Origin: Vreelandella subglaciescola
Lineage (GTDB): Bacteria; Pseudomonadota; Gammaproteobacteria; Pseudomonadales; Halomonadaceae
Length of the DNA stretch: 64,000 nucleotides
Direction: 5' to 3'
Assembly (NCBI RefSeq): GCF_900142895.1
Contig: NZ_LT670847.1
Coordinates: 248,001-312,000 of the forward strand
Positions 17,115 through 25,508 of this stretch are shown here, piece after piece. The translations under genes were made by a program, and so were the position numbers. The notes beneath the pieces are model-generated. The model searched no databases. It had not been told where the DNA came from and worked only from the letters and a program-made list of their open reading frames with translations. Every line of letters starts with the position of its first letter. Positions within the stretch are counted from its first letter, which is position 1.

Positions 17115-18436
17115 GGCGCGCGACCAGTCTGCAGCGTCGTCTGGGTTTTGGCCTGACGCTTGGGGTCACGTTGCTGTGGCTGCTCGCGACTGCGGTCACA
17201 GCGCTGGTCGTTGAGCATACGCTGAACAAGACGCTCGATAGCGTTCTGGAGGAAACGGCACAACGCCTCCTTTCGCTGGCCGTTGTCGAGATATTTAACC
17301 GTGAAGATACCGATCTGCTTCAGCAAGTGGCGGCTCTGCACCCCCATGAGGAATACATCACCTACTTGGTGCGTGGAAAGGACGATGTCCCCTTGTTGGT
17401 CTCTCACGACATTGACCTCTCGGTTTTTCCCGAAACGCCTCAAATGGGACTGCGTAGCACCGCGACGCACCGAATTTACGGTATTTCAGCCGTCAGCAAT
17501 ACCTTCTTTATTGAGGTAGCCGAGCCGCTGGCCTCACGCCGTCAGGCAAAATGGCAAACGCTGGGCATGTTGCTCTTGCCGTTGGTGGTTCTGATTCCCC
17601 TGAGCCTGATCGGCATCTGGTGGTTCGTACGCCATAGTCTGCGCGGGGTGCTTGAGTATCGGAATATGCTCGAAGCTCGCGGAGCAGGTGACCTATCGCA
17701 GGTGAGGGGCAAAAACCTGCCGGCAGAAATCGTACCGATCGGCGATGCAGTTAATCAGCTGTTAGAACGACTACGTCGAACGCTAGAGGCGGAGCGCAGC
17801 TTTACCGCCAACAGCGCCCACGAGCTGCGCACGCCGCTGGCCGCGACCCTGGCTCAGGTGCAACGCTTGCGCCGCGAAGTGCCCGATGGGCCAGTACAGG
17901 ATCGGGCGGCGCGTATCGAGGTCTCGCTGCGCGAGCTTTCGCGACTCTCGGAGAAACTGATGCAGTTGGCCAAGGCAGAGAGTGGCGGGCTGTTGGCTGA
18001 AACACCTCAGGATATCCTGCCGATTATCAGCCACATCGTCGACGATTTTCAGCGCGCCGCCGAAACGCCGCTGGTGCTGACGCTGCCCAACGAAGCACGG
18101 GTCATGTCATCGATCGATCCGGATGCGCTGGCGATCCTATTGCGCAACCTGATCGAAAATGCACTGAAACATGGGCAGGAGAACCAACCCGTCGAGATTA
18201 TCGTGTCGGGTGATGGCATGTTGCGCGTTATCAATGCGGGGGTAGTCGTGCCCCGGGAAGCGCTGCATCGACTGACGGATCGCTTTCAGCGAGGAAAGAG
18301 TCGCGCCGGCGGCTCGGGCCTGGGGCTTGCCATCGCCCAGGCGATCGCGGTGGGGGCGGGCGCCACTTTGACTCTAGCTTCCCCCGCGCCGGGCAGGATA
18401 GACGGATTCGAGGCGAGCTTTTTGCTTGCACACTGA
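17111..18436 (+). CDS. Sensor histidine kinase, QseC-like
   Basis: The 441-aa kinase starts with GTG overlapping the regulator stop (GTGA). A first membrane segment lies at about residues 14-34, a periplasmic two-component sensor N-domain at about 35-150, a second membrane segment at about 155-177 (LGMLLLPLVVLIPLSLIGIW), HAMP to about 225, the phospho-acceptor histidine in NSAHELRTPLAATLAQVQRL (about 237), and the ATPase motifs NLIENALKHG and GGSGLGLAIAQAI. The signal sensed cannot be read from the sequence. It forms a pair with the preceding regulator. Confidence 0.93.
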   Translation: MRRATSLQRRLGFGLTLGVTLLWLLATAVTALVVEHTLNKTLDSVLEETAQRLLSLAVVEIFNREDTDLLQQVAALHPHEEYITYLVRGKDDVPLLVSHDIDLSVFPETPQMGLRSTATHRIYGISAVSNTFFIEVAEPLASRRQAKWQTLGMLLLPLVVLIPLSLIGIWWFVRHSLRGVLEYRNMLEARGAGDLSQVRGKNLPAEIVPIGDAVNQLLERLRRTLEAERSFTANSAHELRTPLAATLAQVQRLRREVPDGPVQDRAARIEVSLRELSRLSEKLMQLAKAESGGLLAETPQDILPIISHIVDDFQRAAETPLVLTLPNEARVMSSIDPDALAILLRNLIENALKHGQENQPVEIIVSGDGMLRVINAGVVVPREALHRLTDRFQRGKSRAGGSGLGLAIAQAIAVGAGATLTLASPAPGRIDGFEASFLLAH

Positions 18437-18477
18437 ACCTGGGGTTGTTCAGTTCGCCGGCGGGAATACGCATATCC

Positions 18478-18507
18478 CCTATATCTCCTGCCCCTATATA
18501 TCCTGAA
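18478..18507. repeat. Tandem 15-bp direct repeat upstream of cytochrome b561
   Basis: CCCCTATATCTCCTG (18478-18492) is followed at once by CCCCTATATATCCTG (18493-18507), 14 of 15 bases identical. The spacing of one and a half helical turns and the location 120 bases before the cytochrome gene suggest a pair of regulator half-sites. Confidence 0.6.
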
Positions 18508-18625
18508 TATATGCCGATATTACATCACGGCTTAAGCCCTCTGTCAGGTTGGGTTGTCATCATGCTGCCATGCCAGTTTGGCCTGGCTCGCAAGATACGA
18601 TCACGATGATATAGGGAGAGGGACA

Positions 18626-19180
18626 ATGTCTTATCATGACACACAGCAGCGTTACGGCGTCATCAGTCGTCTAATTCACTGGACAATGGCGCTGCTGATT
18701 CTGGCCCAATTCATGGCGCTCGGGGGTTATATCAACGATGGCGATCACTGGATTGGTAACACGATCGTTCCCTGGCACGTAGATATCGGTTTGCTACTGC
18801 TTGTCCTTGTGTCGCTCAGGATCGTCTGGATGTTAAGCCAGCGGCAACAGCGTCCTGAACTAAAGGGTCAGGGCGTCATGGCGTTGCTGACAAAAGGAGC
18901 GCATCTGCTGCTCTACCTGTGCATGGTGTTGATGCCGGTGACAGGCGTTCTGCTTATGCTGGGGGAAGGTCACGGCCTGGCGGGCTTCGGCATCGAGCTC
19001 GTTGCCGAGAGCGAGCAGGAAATGGCTTGGGCTATTGCATTAGGCCAGTGGCACGCCCAGATATCCTGGCTGTTCGTCGCGTTGGTCCTCGGCCATCTTG
19101 GGGCAGCGCTTTATCATCATTTCGTCAAACACGACGATACCCTGGCGCGTATGACGACAAAGCGCTTGGGTGATAGCTGA
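18626..19180 (+). CDS. cybB: Cytochrome b561 (CybB-like)
   Basis: This 184-aa membrane protein has four hydrophobic helices and the histidine pattern of the CybB family: RLIHWTMALLILAQFMALGG (helix 1), PWHVDIGLLLLVLVSLRI (helix 2), HLLLYLCMVLMPVTGVLLM (helix 3) and GQWHAQISWLFVALVLGHLG (helix 4). It carries b-type haem and moves electrons from ubiquinol, in some relatives to superoxide. The start at 18626 has GGGAGAGGG just upstream; an earlier in-frame ATG does not. It follows the two-component system at 190 bases, perhaps as a target of it. Confidence 0.9.
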   Translation: MSYHDTQQRYGVISRLIHWTMALLILAQFMALGGYINDGDHWIGNTIVPWHVDIGLLLLVLVSLRIVWMLSQRQQRPELKGQGVMALLTKGAHLLLYLCMVLMPVTGVLLMLGEGHGLAGFGIELVAESEQEMAWAIALGQWHAQISWLFVALVLGHLGAALYHHFVKHDDTLARMTTKRLGDS

Positions 19181-19263
19181 GTCAGGAACTTGATCGCGAG
19201 GCGGCGGAATGCGCTACCTTACGGAACCTGTCAACCTGATTCAGACAGATCGTTAGGGGACTG

Positions 19264-19422
19264 ATGCGTTTCGTCACCGGCCTGTGCTTCACTGACATCT
19301 TCGTCGCCTCTGAGAGCTGGCTGAACAACCGCGCCACCAACCTTACCCGGGGCCGGCTGTTGGCCGTCTATATGGTGGCCATATATTTGGGGCAGGGCGG
19401 TGGTGACGCTACTGCTCGTTGA
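19264..19422 (+). pseudogene. Fragment of an MFS transporter (YcaD-like)
   Basis: The reading from 19264 contains VASESWLNNRATNLTRGRLL followed by AVYMVAIYLGQGGGD, the well-known pattern of YcaD-type MFS transporters between helices 4 and 5. It is only 52 codons and stops at 19420-19422; the truncated IS5-type element begins 78 bases later. This is the remnant of a transporter gene destroyed by insertion and deletion. Confidence 0.7.
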
Positions 19423-19499
19423 CACGCTCGCCCCGGACGTCAGCTTCGCGTCGCGTATGCCCGTGAACCGGCTGTTTCGTGTTTCGGCCTTTGGTGCTG

Positions 19500-19809
19500 G
19501 TTTTGTACGAAAAATTGGCACGCAGACAATGGTCTGTGCACGCTAGGCATACCATGGCACGAAAACTGTGGGCCAGCTTGTCATAGCGATCTGGCAAGTC
19601 GCGCCACTGTGCCCCGGCGCAGAGAATCCACAGAATGCCGTTGAGCATCTGGCGATCATCCCGGCGTGGGCGTCCCATAGCCTGCGGCGGAGAAACGATA
19701 TCTTCGATCACTTGCCAGCGCTGATCGGAAAGTTCGTAACGGCCTGCCATAGCGGTCTCCTGCTCAATCAACAGGGACAGCATAACAGCCATGACTTTTC
19801 AGACAGAAC
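19500..19809 (-). mobile_element. Internally deleted IS5-type element (310 bp)
   Basis: The right end (GACTTTTCAGACAGAAC, ending at 19809) and about 240 bp inside it match the left half of the element at 36321-37229 in inverted orientation. The left end, GTTTTGTACGAAAAATT at 19500-19516, matches the terminal repeat at 13 of 17 bases. The encoded peptide jumps from the N-terminal part (AGAQWRDLPDRY) straight to the C-terminal part (DKLAHSFRAMVCLAC), so the whole catalytic centre is missing. It has the structure of a MITE that a complete copy could mobilise. Flanks are CTGG and CTAG, close to the CTAG target of the complete copy. Confidence 0.8.
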
Positions 19810-19860
19810 CTAGTCTTTCCTTTCGCGATACGCGTGTGCGGGTGTGTTACTGCTGTACGA

Positions 19861-20679
19861 CTATGATGCGGGTGCACCCGTATCGTTCTGGCGCAGCCCT
19901 GCAAAATAGCGGGCGGGTGGCGTACCCAAGGCCTTTTTAAACATGGTAATAAAGGCCGTCACGGAGTCATAGCCGAGGTTGCCGGCGACCTGCTGCACCG
20001 TGGCACCCTCAGCCAGCTGGCGCAAAGCGACAAGCAAACGTAGCTGCTGGCGCCAGCGCCCGAGGGGCAGGCCCGTTTCTCGCTGCACAAGCCGTGCCAG
20101 CGAACGCTCGCTCATGGCGAGTCGGCTGGCCCACTGCGCCGCCGTGGTGCGGTCGGCAGAATTCTGCTCCAGAGCATCGGTTATCAGGCGGATTTTGGGA
20201 TGTTGCGGCACCGGAAAGTGCAGCTGCTGTATGGGCGCCATGGGCAGCTGCTCCAGCAGTACTGCTGCCAAGCGCGCGGTCGGGCCTTCCCGAGGGTAGT
20301 CCGGGGCTTGCGCAAGATGCTGTATAAGCTCGCGCACCAGCGGGTTAATGGCCAGAGTGCAGCAGTGGTCGGGCAGGTTGGCGGCACCGGGTTCGATGAA
20401 CAGAAAGTAAATGTGCGCGTTGGCCGTTGCGCGGTTGCTGTGCGGGACCTCACCGGGAATCCACACCGCATGCTGCGGCGGCACCATCCACCTTACCCCG
20501 GGCACATCGCATGTCACGCCGCCGTATAGCGCCAATACCAACTGCCCTTTGCGGTGTTGATGTATCGGTTGCTCCGAATCGTTCTGGTCGACGGCTACCC
20601 GTAGTGCCACTACCGGACGGTCATCAGGATCCGGTTTGAAGTTATCGAGCAAATTCGTTAGCAGGCTGCTTTTTGTCAT
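19861..20679 (-). CDS. AraC-family transcriptional regulator with cupin sensor domain
   Basis: The 272-aa protein has an N-terminal cupin-like domain (about residues 20-110, with HQHRKGQLVLALYGGVTCDV and the metal-site-like PPQHAVWIPGEVPHSN) and a C-terminal AraC DNA-binding domain (about 165-262, with WASRLAMSERSLARLVQRET in the first helix-turn-helix and VQQVAGNLGYDSVTAFITMF in the second). It is divergent from the MFS gene, with 86 bases between the chosen starts, and most likely controls it. The ligand is unknown. Confidence 0.9.
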   Translation of the reverse strand: MTKSSLLTNLLDNFKPDPDDRPVVALRVAVDQNDSEQPIHQHRKGQLVLALYGGVTCDVPGVRWMVPPQHAVWIPGEVPHSNRATANAHIYFLFIEPGAANLPDHCCTLAINPLVRELIQHLAQAPDYPREGPTARLAAVLLEQLPMAPIQQLHFPVPQHPKIRLITDALEQNSADRTTAAQWASRLAMSERSLARLVQRETGLPLGRWRQQLRLLVALRQLAEGATVQQVAGNLGYDSVTAFITMFKKALGTPPARYFAGLRQNDTGAPAS

Positions 20680-20765
20680 AATTTAGCGATTGAGTGTCAT
20701 TGTAGCGATATTAAAGCATGACAAGGCGGGATAAAGTACAGACCTTTCTCCCAACAGAGCGCTTC

Positions 20766-21959
20766 ATGACTACCTCGATACATCGGCCAATGGCCAGCAA
20801 GGCGATCTTGCTGGTGGGCATTTTACTGATCGCTGCCAACCTGCGGGCACCCTTTACTGGCTTGCCACCGCTGCTCGGCTTTCTGGCAAGCGACTTCAAC
20901 CTGAGCACCACGGCCGCGAGTGCGCTGACCACTTTGCCGCTGCTGGCTTTCGCCATCGTGTCGCCGCTTAGCGCTCGCGTGGCGCGCGCTCTGGGGATTG
21001 AGCGCGCGCTTTTTGTGGCACTGGTGGTGATAGCCGCGGGCATTGGGCTGCGCTCGACCGGCCCGCTGTGGGGGTTATATGTCGGTACCGGTCTGATCGG
21101 TATGGGCATTGCCGTAGGCAACGTGCTGCTGCCCAGCCTGATCAAGCGGGATTTCCCCTACCACATTGCCGCGCTGACCGGGGCGTACGCGCTGTCTATG
21201 GGTGTGGCCGCGGCGCTGTTGTCCGGCCTGGCGGTACCCATGGCGGAGCAGTGGGGCTGGAGCGGTTCGCTGGGAGCCTTCATAGTGCTGCCACTGGCAG
21301 CGCTTGCCGTCTGGGTGACTCAGCTGAAAGCCCCTGCGCCACAAGCGGCGGAGCAGCAAGCGCCGTCATCCCGTGGCATTAGCATCTGGCGTGTGGGCCT
21401 TGCGTGGCAGGTAACGCTGTTCTTTGGGCTCAACTCCACCATTTATTACGTCGGCATTGGTTGGCTGCCGGCGATACTCGCCGATGCGGGCATGTCGCCC
21501 GAACGTGCCGGCTCCGTGCACGGTGTACTGCAGTTTGCCACCGCCGTGCCCGGGCTGGTGCTGGGGTTGATTTTGCGCCATATACACGACCAACGCCTGC
21601 CCGCCGCCGGGTCGGCGCTGATGTCGGCCGTCGCTCTGCTGGGATTGATGGCGGCACCGCAGCAGGCGCTTTGGTGGTCGGTGCTGTTTGGGCTGGGCAC
21701 GGGTTCAGGCATCATCATGGGGCTTACGTTTATTGGCCTGCGCACCGGTAGCGCACAGCAGGCCGCCTCCTTGTCCGGCATGGCCCAGTGCATTGGGTAT
21801 CTGCTGGCCGCCGCCGGGCCGCCGATCATGGGAGTGCTGCACGACTCGCTGGGCAGTTGGACGGTGCCGTTGGGGATATGCGCCATGTTGGCGTTGGTCA
21901 TCGCCGTCATGGGCCTGCTCGCCGGGCGGGATCGGCACATTGCCTGTTCTGGTAGCTAA
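20766..21959 (+). CDS. CynX/NimT-family MFS transporter
   Basis: The 397-aa protein has about twelve membrane helices and the CynX-family start AILLVGILLIAANLRAPFTG, where the NLR-P pattern is characteristic. Members carry cyanate, 2-nitroimidazole or other small organic ions, usually outward or as uptake systems of unclear substrate. I chose 20766 because it places helix 1 about 10 residues from the N-terminus as in relatives; an in-frame ATG at 20718 would add 16 residues and neither has a strong ribosome site. The AraC gene next door, divergently read, is the probable regulator. Confidence 0.88.
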   Translation: MTTSIHRPMASKAILLVGILLIAANLRAPFTGLPPLLGFLASDFNLSTTAASALTTLPLLAFAIVSPLSARVARALGIERALFVALVVIAAGIGLRSTGPLWGLYVGTGLIGMGIAVGNVLLPSLIKRDFPYHIAALTGAYALSMGVAAALLSGLAVPMAEQWGWSGSLGAFIVLPLAALAVWVTQLKAPAPQAAEQQAPSSRGISIWRVGLAWQVTLFFGLNSTIYYVGIGWLPAILADAGMSPERAGSVHGVLQFATAVPGLVLGLILRHIHDQRLPAAGSALMSAVALLGLMAAPQQALWWSVLFGLGTGSGIIMGLTFIGLRTGSAQQAASLSGMAQCIGYLLAAAGPPIMGVLHDSLGSWTVPLGICAMLALVIAVMGLLAGRDRHIACSGS

Positions 21960-22067
21960 GGTGATGCCATCGTCGCTTTCCTTTTATGCAAACCCTGTCT
22001 CCCAGGTTTTCATGGAAAGCCGGCCGCGCAAGTCCGGACAATACGGGCTGGCGCCGAGTGCTTTCAG

Positions 22068-22472
22068 CTAGGTTGATACCCGCGTCAGGTACCACCCGGC
22101 CACCATGGCAACGAGCATGGCGATAAGCGGGGCGCTGGGCGTGGCGATGGAGGCAATGGCCGGGCCGGGGCAGTAGCCGGAAAGCCCCCAGCCGATGCCA
22201 AACAGTGCCGCACCGCCCAACAGGCGGGTATCCAGCGTTTGGCGCGTGGGCAGTTGAAAGCGCGGGGCGAACAGCGGTGCGCTGCCGCGCAGCACCCGCC
22301 GGTAGCCGATGAAAGCGGTCACTACCGCGCCGCCAAGCACGAACGCAAGCGTCGGGTCCCAAGCGCCGGCGACGTCCAAAAAGCCCAGCACTCTGGCCGG
22401 ATCGGTCATGCCCGATATGGCCAGCCCCAGCCCGAAGAGCAGCCCGGCGATGTAGCCTGAAAGCGTTTTCAT
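22068..22472 (-). CDS. YeeE/YedE-family half-transporter (C-terminal type, DUF6691-like)
   Basis: This 134-aa membrane protein has about four helices and the hallmark GIGWGLSGYCPGPAIASI, which corresponds to the second half of full-length YeeE thiosulfate carriers; the cysteine in GYCPG sits on the transport path. The N-terminal stretch GLLFGLGLAISGMTDPARVL is typical. Its start overlaps the end of the first half-gene (ATGA), so the two halves should be made together and form one pore for a sulfur compound such as thiosulfate or sulfide. Confidence 0.9.
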   Translation of the reverse strand: MKTLSGYIAGLLFGLGLAISGMTDPARVLGFLDVAGAWDPTLAFVLGGAVVTAFIGYRRVLRGSAPLFAPRFQLPTRQTLDTRLLGGAALFGIGWGLSGYCPGPAIASIATPSAPLIAMLVAMVAGWYLTRVST

Positions 22473-22942
22473 GGGTTGCCTCCGAGTCCGTGGCGGACGA
22501 TAAATACGGTGATCATGGCGGCGATGAGAAAGGTCAGCGTGGCCGCCAGCGAACGCGGTGAGCGCCGGGCCAGACCGCAAACGCCGTGGCCGCTGGTACA
22601 GCCGCTGCCCAGCCCCGTGCCTACGCCTACCAACAGCCCGGCGACGAGCATCAGCCCGACGCCGCCCGCCGGCTGGCCGACTACCTTACCCGGCGCGCCG
22701 GCCACGTTGCCCAGCGTACTGCCGGTTTGGGCATTGGCGAGCATCACCAGCAGCGGGCCTGTGACCATGCCCAGCACAAACGCCAGCCGCCAGGCGTTTT
22801 GCCGCTGCGGCCGGGCGGTGACCAGCGTGCTCGCGATGCCGCTAATGCCGGCAATGCGTCCCAGCGACGCCATCAGCCAGGTGGCGGAAAGGCCGATTAA
22901 AATCCCGCCAATCAGCCCCTGCAGGCCTGCTTGTATATCCAT
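22469..22942 (-). CDS. YeeE/YedE-family half-transporter (N-terminal type)
   Basis: The 157-aa protein contains the family signature GLGSGCTSGHGVCGLARRSP near residue 112, followed by SLAATLTFLIAAMITVF. About four to five membrane helices are present. It pairs with the following half-gene. In BigR-regulated operons of other proteobacteria these proteins move sulfur species made during sulfide oxidation, possibly exporting them. It lies 45 bases downstream of the persulfide-dioxygenase-like gene in the same operon. Confidence 0.9.
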   Translation of the reverse strand: MDIQAGLQGLIGGILIGLSATWLMASLGRIAGISGIASTLVTARPQRQNAWRLAFVLGMVTGPLLVMLANAQTGSTLGNVAGAPGKVVGQPAGGVGLMLVAGLLVGVGTGLGSGCTSGHGVCGLARRSPRSLAATLTFLIAAMITVFIVRHGLGGNP

Positions 22943-22987
22943 TCCTGGTCTCCCTGGACGAGTCGCTTTTAATAGGCGCTTTACCGG

Positions 22988-23869
22988 CTAAAAGCGGTTG
23001 AGCGGCACCTTCAAATACACCTGGCCGTTGTCTTCTGCCGGGGGCAGCTCGCCGGCGCGCATGTTGACCTGCACCGAGGGCAAAATCAGCCGCGGCATGC
23101 CCAGCGTGGCGTCGCGCTGGGTGCGCATCTTGACGAATTCGCCTTCGCTTATGCCCTCGTGGACGTGGACGTTATGCTCGCGCTGTTCGGCCACGCTGGT
23201 TTGGTGCTGGTAGGTGTCGCGGCCGGGGGCTTTGTAGTCGTGGCAGAGAAACAGCCGCGTCTCATCCGGCAGCGCCAGTACCTTGTGGATGGAGCGGTAA
23301 AGCGTCCGGGCATCGCCGCCGGGGAAATCGCAGCGGGCGGTGCCGTAGTCGGGCATGAACAGCGTATCGCCGACGAAGGCCACGTCGCCGATGACGTAGG
23401 TCAGGCACGCCGGCGTATGGCCGGGGGTCTGCAGCACGCGGCCGACAAGCCCGCCGATGGCGAAGGTGTCGCCTTCGGCAAACAGGCGGTCGAACTGGCT
23501 GCCGTCCCGGGCGAACTCGGTGCCGGCGTTAAACGCCTTGCCGAATACTTCCTGCACCACGGTGATATTGGCGCCGATGCCGGTCTGGCCGCCCAGCGTT
23601 TCGTGCAGATAGGGCGCGGCGGAGAGATGGTCGGCGTGGACGTGGGTTTCCAGCACCCATTCCACCGTCAGCCCCTCGGCGCGGATAAACTCGCTGATGG
23701 CATCGGCAGAGCGCACGTCGGTGCGCCCGGCGGCGTAGTCGAAGTCGAGCACCGAGTCGATGATCGCGCAGGCCGTGCTTTGCGGGTCGCGCACCACGTA
23801 GCTAAAGGTGCTGGTGGCGTCGTCAAAAAACGCCGTGACTACCGGCCGATCGTTAGCTGAGTCGGGCAT
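22988..23869 (-). CDS. Persulfide dioxygenase-like metallo-beta-lactamase-fold protein (Blh type)
   Basis: The 293-aa protein has the MBL-fold metal motif ETHVHADHLSAAPYL (about residue 68), a further histidine in VLQTPGHTPACLTYVIGD, the aspartate in FVGDTLFMPDYG, and the last histidine in LFLCHDYKAPGRD. This is the pattern of Blh/ETHE1-like persulfide dioxygenases, which oxidise glutathione persulfide to sulfite and need one non-haem iron. There is no rhodanese domain. A GGAGG site precedes the ATG. Position between the BigR-like repressor and the YeeE halves supports a role in removing hydrogen sulfide. Confidence 0.92.
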   Translation of the reverse strand: MPDSANDRPVVTAFFDDATSTFSYVVRDPQSTACAIIDSVLDFDYAAGRTDVRSADAISEFIRAEGLTVEWVLETHVHADHLSAAPYLHETLGGQTGIGANITVVQEVFGKAFNAGTEFARDGSQFDRLFAEGDTFAIGGLVGRVLQTPGHTPACLTYVIGDVAFVGDTLFMPDYGTARCDFPGGDARTLYRSIHKVLALPDETRLFLCHDYKAPGRDTYQHQTSVAEQREHNVHVHEGISEGEFVKMRTQRDATLGMPRLILPSVQVNMRAGELPPAEDNGQVYLKVPLNRF

Positions 23870-23895
23870 GGAATATCCTCCATTGAAGCGTTAAA

Positions 23896-24219
23896 TCAAT
23901 CACTGGCATCAGCGCAGAACTGCTCGTAGAGCGTCTCGATTACCGCCATGGCTTTGTCGTCATGGATGCGGTAATAAATTTGCTTGCCTTCCCGCCGCGT
24001 AGCAACAAGCGCCTCCCGCCGCAGCACGGCAAGCTGCTGGGAGAGGGTAGGTTGCTCAATGCCCAGCTCGCGCTCCAGTTCGCCGACGTTCATTTCGCCC
24101 TGGGAGAGCTGGCAGAGCAGCATCAAACGGTCGGTGTTGGCCAGCGTTTTGAGCAGCCCGCGGGCCTCGTTGGCGCTGTGGCGAAGGCGTGATAGCTCCA
24201 TCGAGTTCTCTTGTGGCAT
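23896..24219 (-). CDS. bigR: BigR/SqrR-type ArsR-family repressor
   Basis: The 107-aa protein is a winged-helix repressor: MNVGELERELGIEQPTLSQQ is the recognition helix region and VATRREGKQIYYRIHDD the wing. Two cysteines, in LMLLCQLSQGE (about residue 41) and in EQFCADASD (about 103), match the pair that forms a disulfide or tetrasulfide when BigR and SqrR sense persulfides, releasing the operon. It is the first gene, 26 bases upstream of the persulfide-dioxygenase-like gene. A shorter start six codons in (MELSRLRHS) is also possible. Confidence 0.88.
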   Translation of the reverse strand: MPQENSMELSRLRHSANEARGLLKTLANTDRLMLLCQLSQGEMNVGELERELGIEQPTLSQQLAVLRREALVATRREGKQIYYRIHDDKAMAVIETLYEQFCADASD

Positions 24220-24257
24220 GGCGTTCAGGGTTTCGGTGTTGTTGGGTTATTCATTTT

Positions 24258-24285
24258 ACTATAACACATTATGTTTTTGTTGAAA
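24258..24285 (-). promoter_or_regulatory. Likely promoter of the bigR operon
   Basis: On the minus strand TTTCAA (24285-24280) and TATAGT (24263-24258) stand 16 bases apart, 39 bases upstream of the bigR start. The spacer holds ATAA-TGTG-TTAT, a small palindrome that an ArsR-type repressor could bind. This is by eye only. Confidence 0.45.
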
Positions 24286-24385
24286 GTGTTTGTCGTCGAG
24301 GCTAGGCTGTCAGGACATTGCCCTGCTGGCGACCGATGACATGGCCAGTGGGCTTGGCCATCACCGTGACACCGTGGAGAACACC

Positions 24386-24577
24386 ATGAGCTGCAACGTG
24401 GGAAAAACAGATAAAACCGTACGCATCGTCGTTGGTATTGCGCTGATTCTGCTGGCGCTGACCGGCGTTGTCGGCGCTTGGGGCTGGATCGGCATCGTGC
24501 CGCTGGCCACCGGCTTTTTCAGCTTCTGCCCGGCCTATCGCCTGCTGGGCCTAAACACCTGCCAGCGGAAGCGGTAG
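24386..24577 (+). CDS. Small DUF2892-family inner-membrane protein
   Basis: The 63-aa protein matches DUF2892: CNVGKTDKTVRIVVGIALIL at the N-terminus, two membrane helices, then the ending GFFSFCPAYRLLGLNTCQRK. Relatives are the membrane tail of YgaP rhodaneses or free-standing proteins beside sulfide-oxidation genes. The cysteines in SFCPAY and NTC are conserved in the family. The start at 24386 has a TGGAGA site. It is divergent from bigR and probably shares the control region, which fits a role in sulfur handling. Confidence 0.85.
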   Translation: MSCNVGKTDKTVRIVVGIALILLALTGVVGAWGWIGIVPLATGFFSFCPAYRLLGLNTCQRKR

Positions 24578-24651
24578 CCACGAACCCAGCCGGCGCGGCT
24601 GGGTTTGTGGCAATTCGGTGCCACTCAATCATAAGCGGGAGGCAATGCGCC

Positions 24652-24989
24652 ATGACGCGACAAGCCACGCTCGCCATTCTGGGTGTCGGCACGGCTGGGC
24701 TTACGGTACTGAAGGAAGCGGGCGGTAGGCGTCGGCGCTGAAGCGGCGCAGCAGGATCAGGCAGGAAGCCGAGAATACCGTAGATCATGCACTGCTGGAT
24801 CTGGATCTGGCGATGCTGGAAGAGCACGGCCACGTCACCGATGACGTTCTCCAGGCAGCCCATGGGGCAGGCTTGGATAACGCAACGTTGGTGGAAGTAG
24901 TGGGAATGGTCAGTGTCAATAGCCTGAGCAACTGGATGAACAACATGATTCGTCCGGCTATCGACTTTCCTGAGGTGGCGCTGGTTTAG
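24652..24989 (+). pseudogene. Remnants of a flavin disulfide reductase start and a carboxymuconolactone decarboxylase-family gene
   Basis: The first 30 codons (24652-24741, good GGGAGG site upstream) read MTRQATLAILGVGTAGLTVL, like the FAD-binding start of a dihydrolipoamide dehydrogenase, then end at a stop. In another frame, 24735-24989 reads the C-terminal part of an AhpD/carboxymuconolactone decarboxylase-like protein: GLDNATLVEVVGMVSVNSLS followed by NWMNNMIRPAIDFP. Two different genes have been fused by deletion and neither is functional. Confidence 0.6.
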
Positions 24990-25018
24990 CGATTGGCCGG
25001 CGGACTCAGCGGTAGAAA

Positions 25019-25043
25019 GTTAAGCTCGCCGTCCGAGCTTAAC
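25019..25043. terminator. Inverted repeat after gene remnants
   Basis: Perfect 10-bp arms GTTAAGCTCG (25019-25028) and CGAGCTTAAC (25034-25043) around CCGTC, 30 bases after the pseudogene stop. It has no T-run; it may be a leftover terminator or an operator. Confidence 0.4.
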
Positions 25044-25168
25044 CTCGTTATTGAGAACGCCTTGCCTGTGAAGAAAGCAGAGTGATCTGCCGGATGCAGC
25101 AGTGTGATGCTCGTCCACGGGTATCGTTCTCATACAGGAGTGTCGTTCTGCTGTGAAAGCCTTGTTCC

Positions 25169-25336
25169 TTAGCGATCGGGGTCTGTTTGATTAATTACCC
25201 GTTTAGTTAATAGCGCTGGCCGTTTGGCTTGCCACTCATTCAACGCTTCGATCGGTGATTGATGGTGCAGCGCCTTTGGTGGGACGTGATGATTATACAG
25301 CCAGGAATAGCGGTGGAATGTCTGTTCCAAGTCATC
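25169..25336 (-). pseudogene. IS481-family transposase, C-terminal remnant
   Basis: The translation (DDLEQTFHRYSWLYNHHVPP, then KALHHQSPIEALNEWQAKRP and ALLTKRVINQTDPDR) matches the last 55 residues of the IS481 transposase at 35203-36189 (DDLETTLKRYNWLYNHHINQ and onward), with many substitutions. The catalytic core is missing. It marks an old IS481 copy distinct from the nested one. Confidence 0.8.
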
Positions 25337-25508
25337 GCCTGAGATATGCCAGCACGCCGCTGATACTTTCACGCCCAACGTCGCAGAGCCATCATGAACA
25401 ACCATTTAGCGTAGATATATAGATATAGTATAGTGCCCGCTCGATACTGCTTATCGCGTCATTTCGGCGATGCGTTCTTTTCAAAACCTGAACTCACAGG
25501 CGCCCTTC

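Noticed and set aside
23159..23860. Plus-strand open frame across the persulfide dioxygenase-like gene
   Set aside because: Low-complexity antisense frame; the minus strand has all MBL metal motifs.
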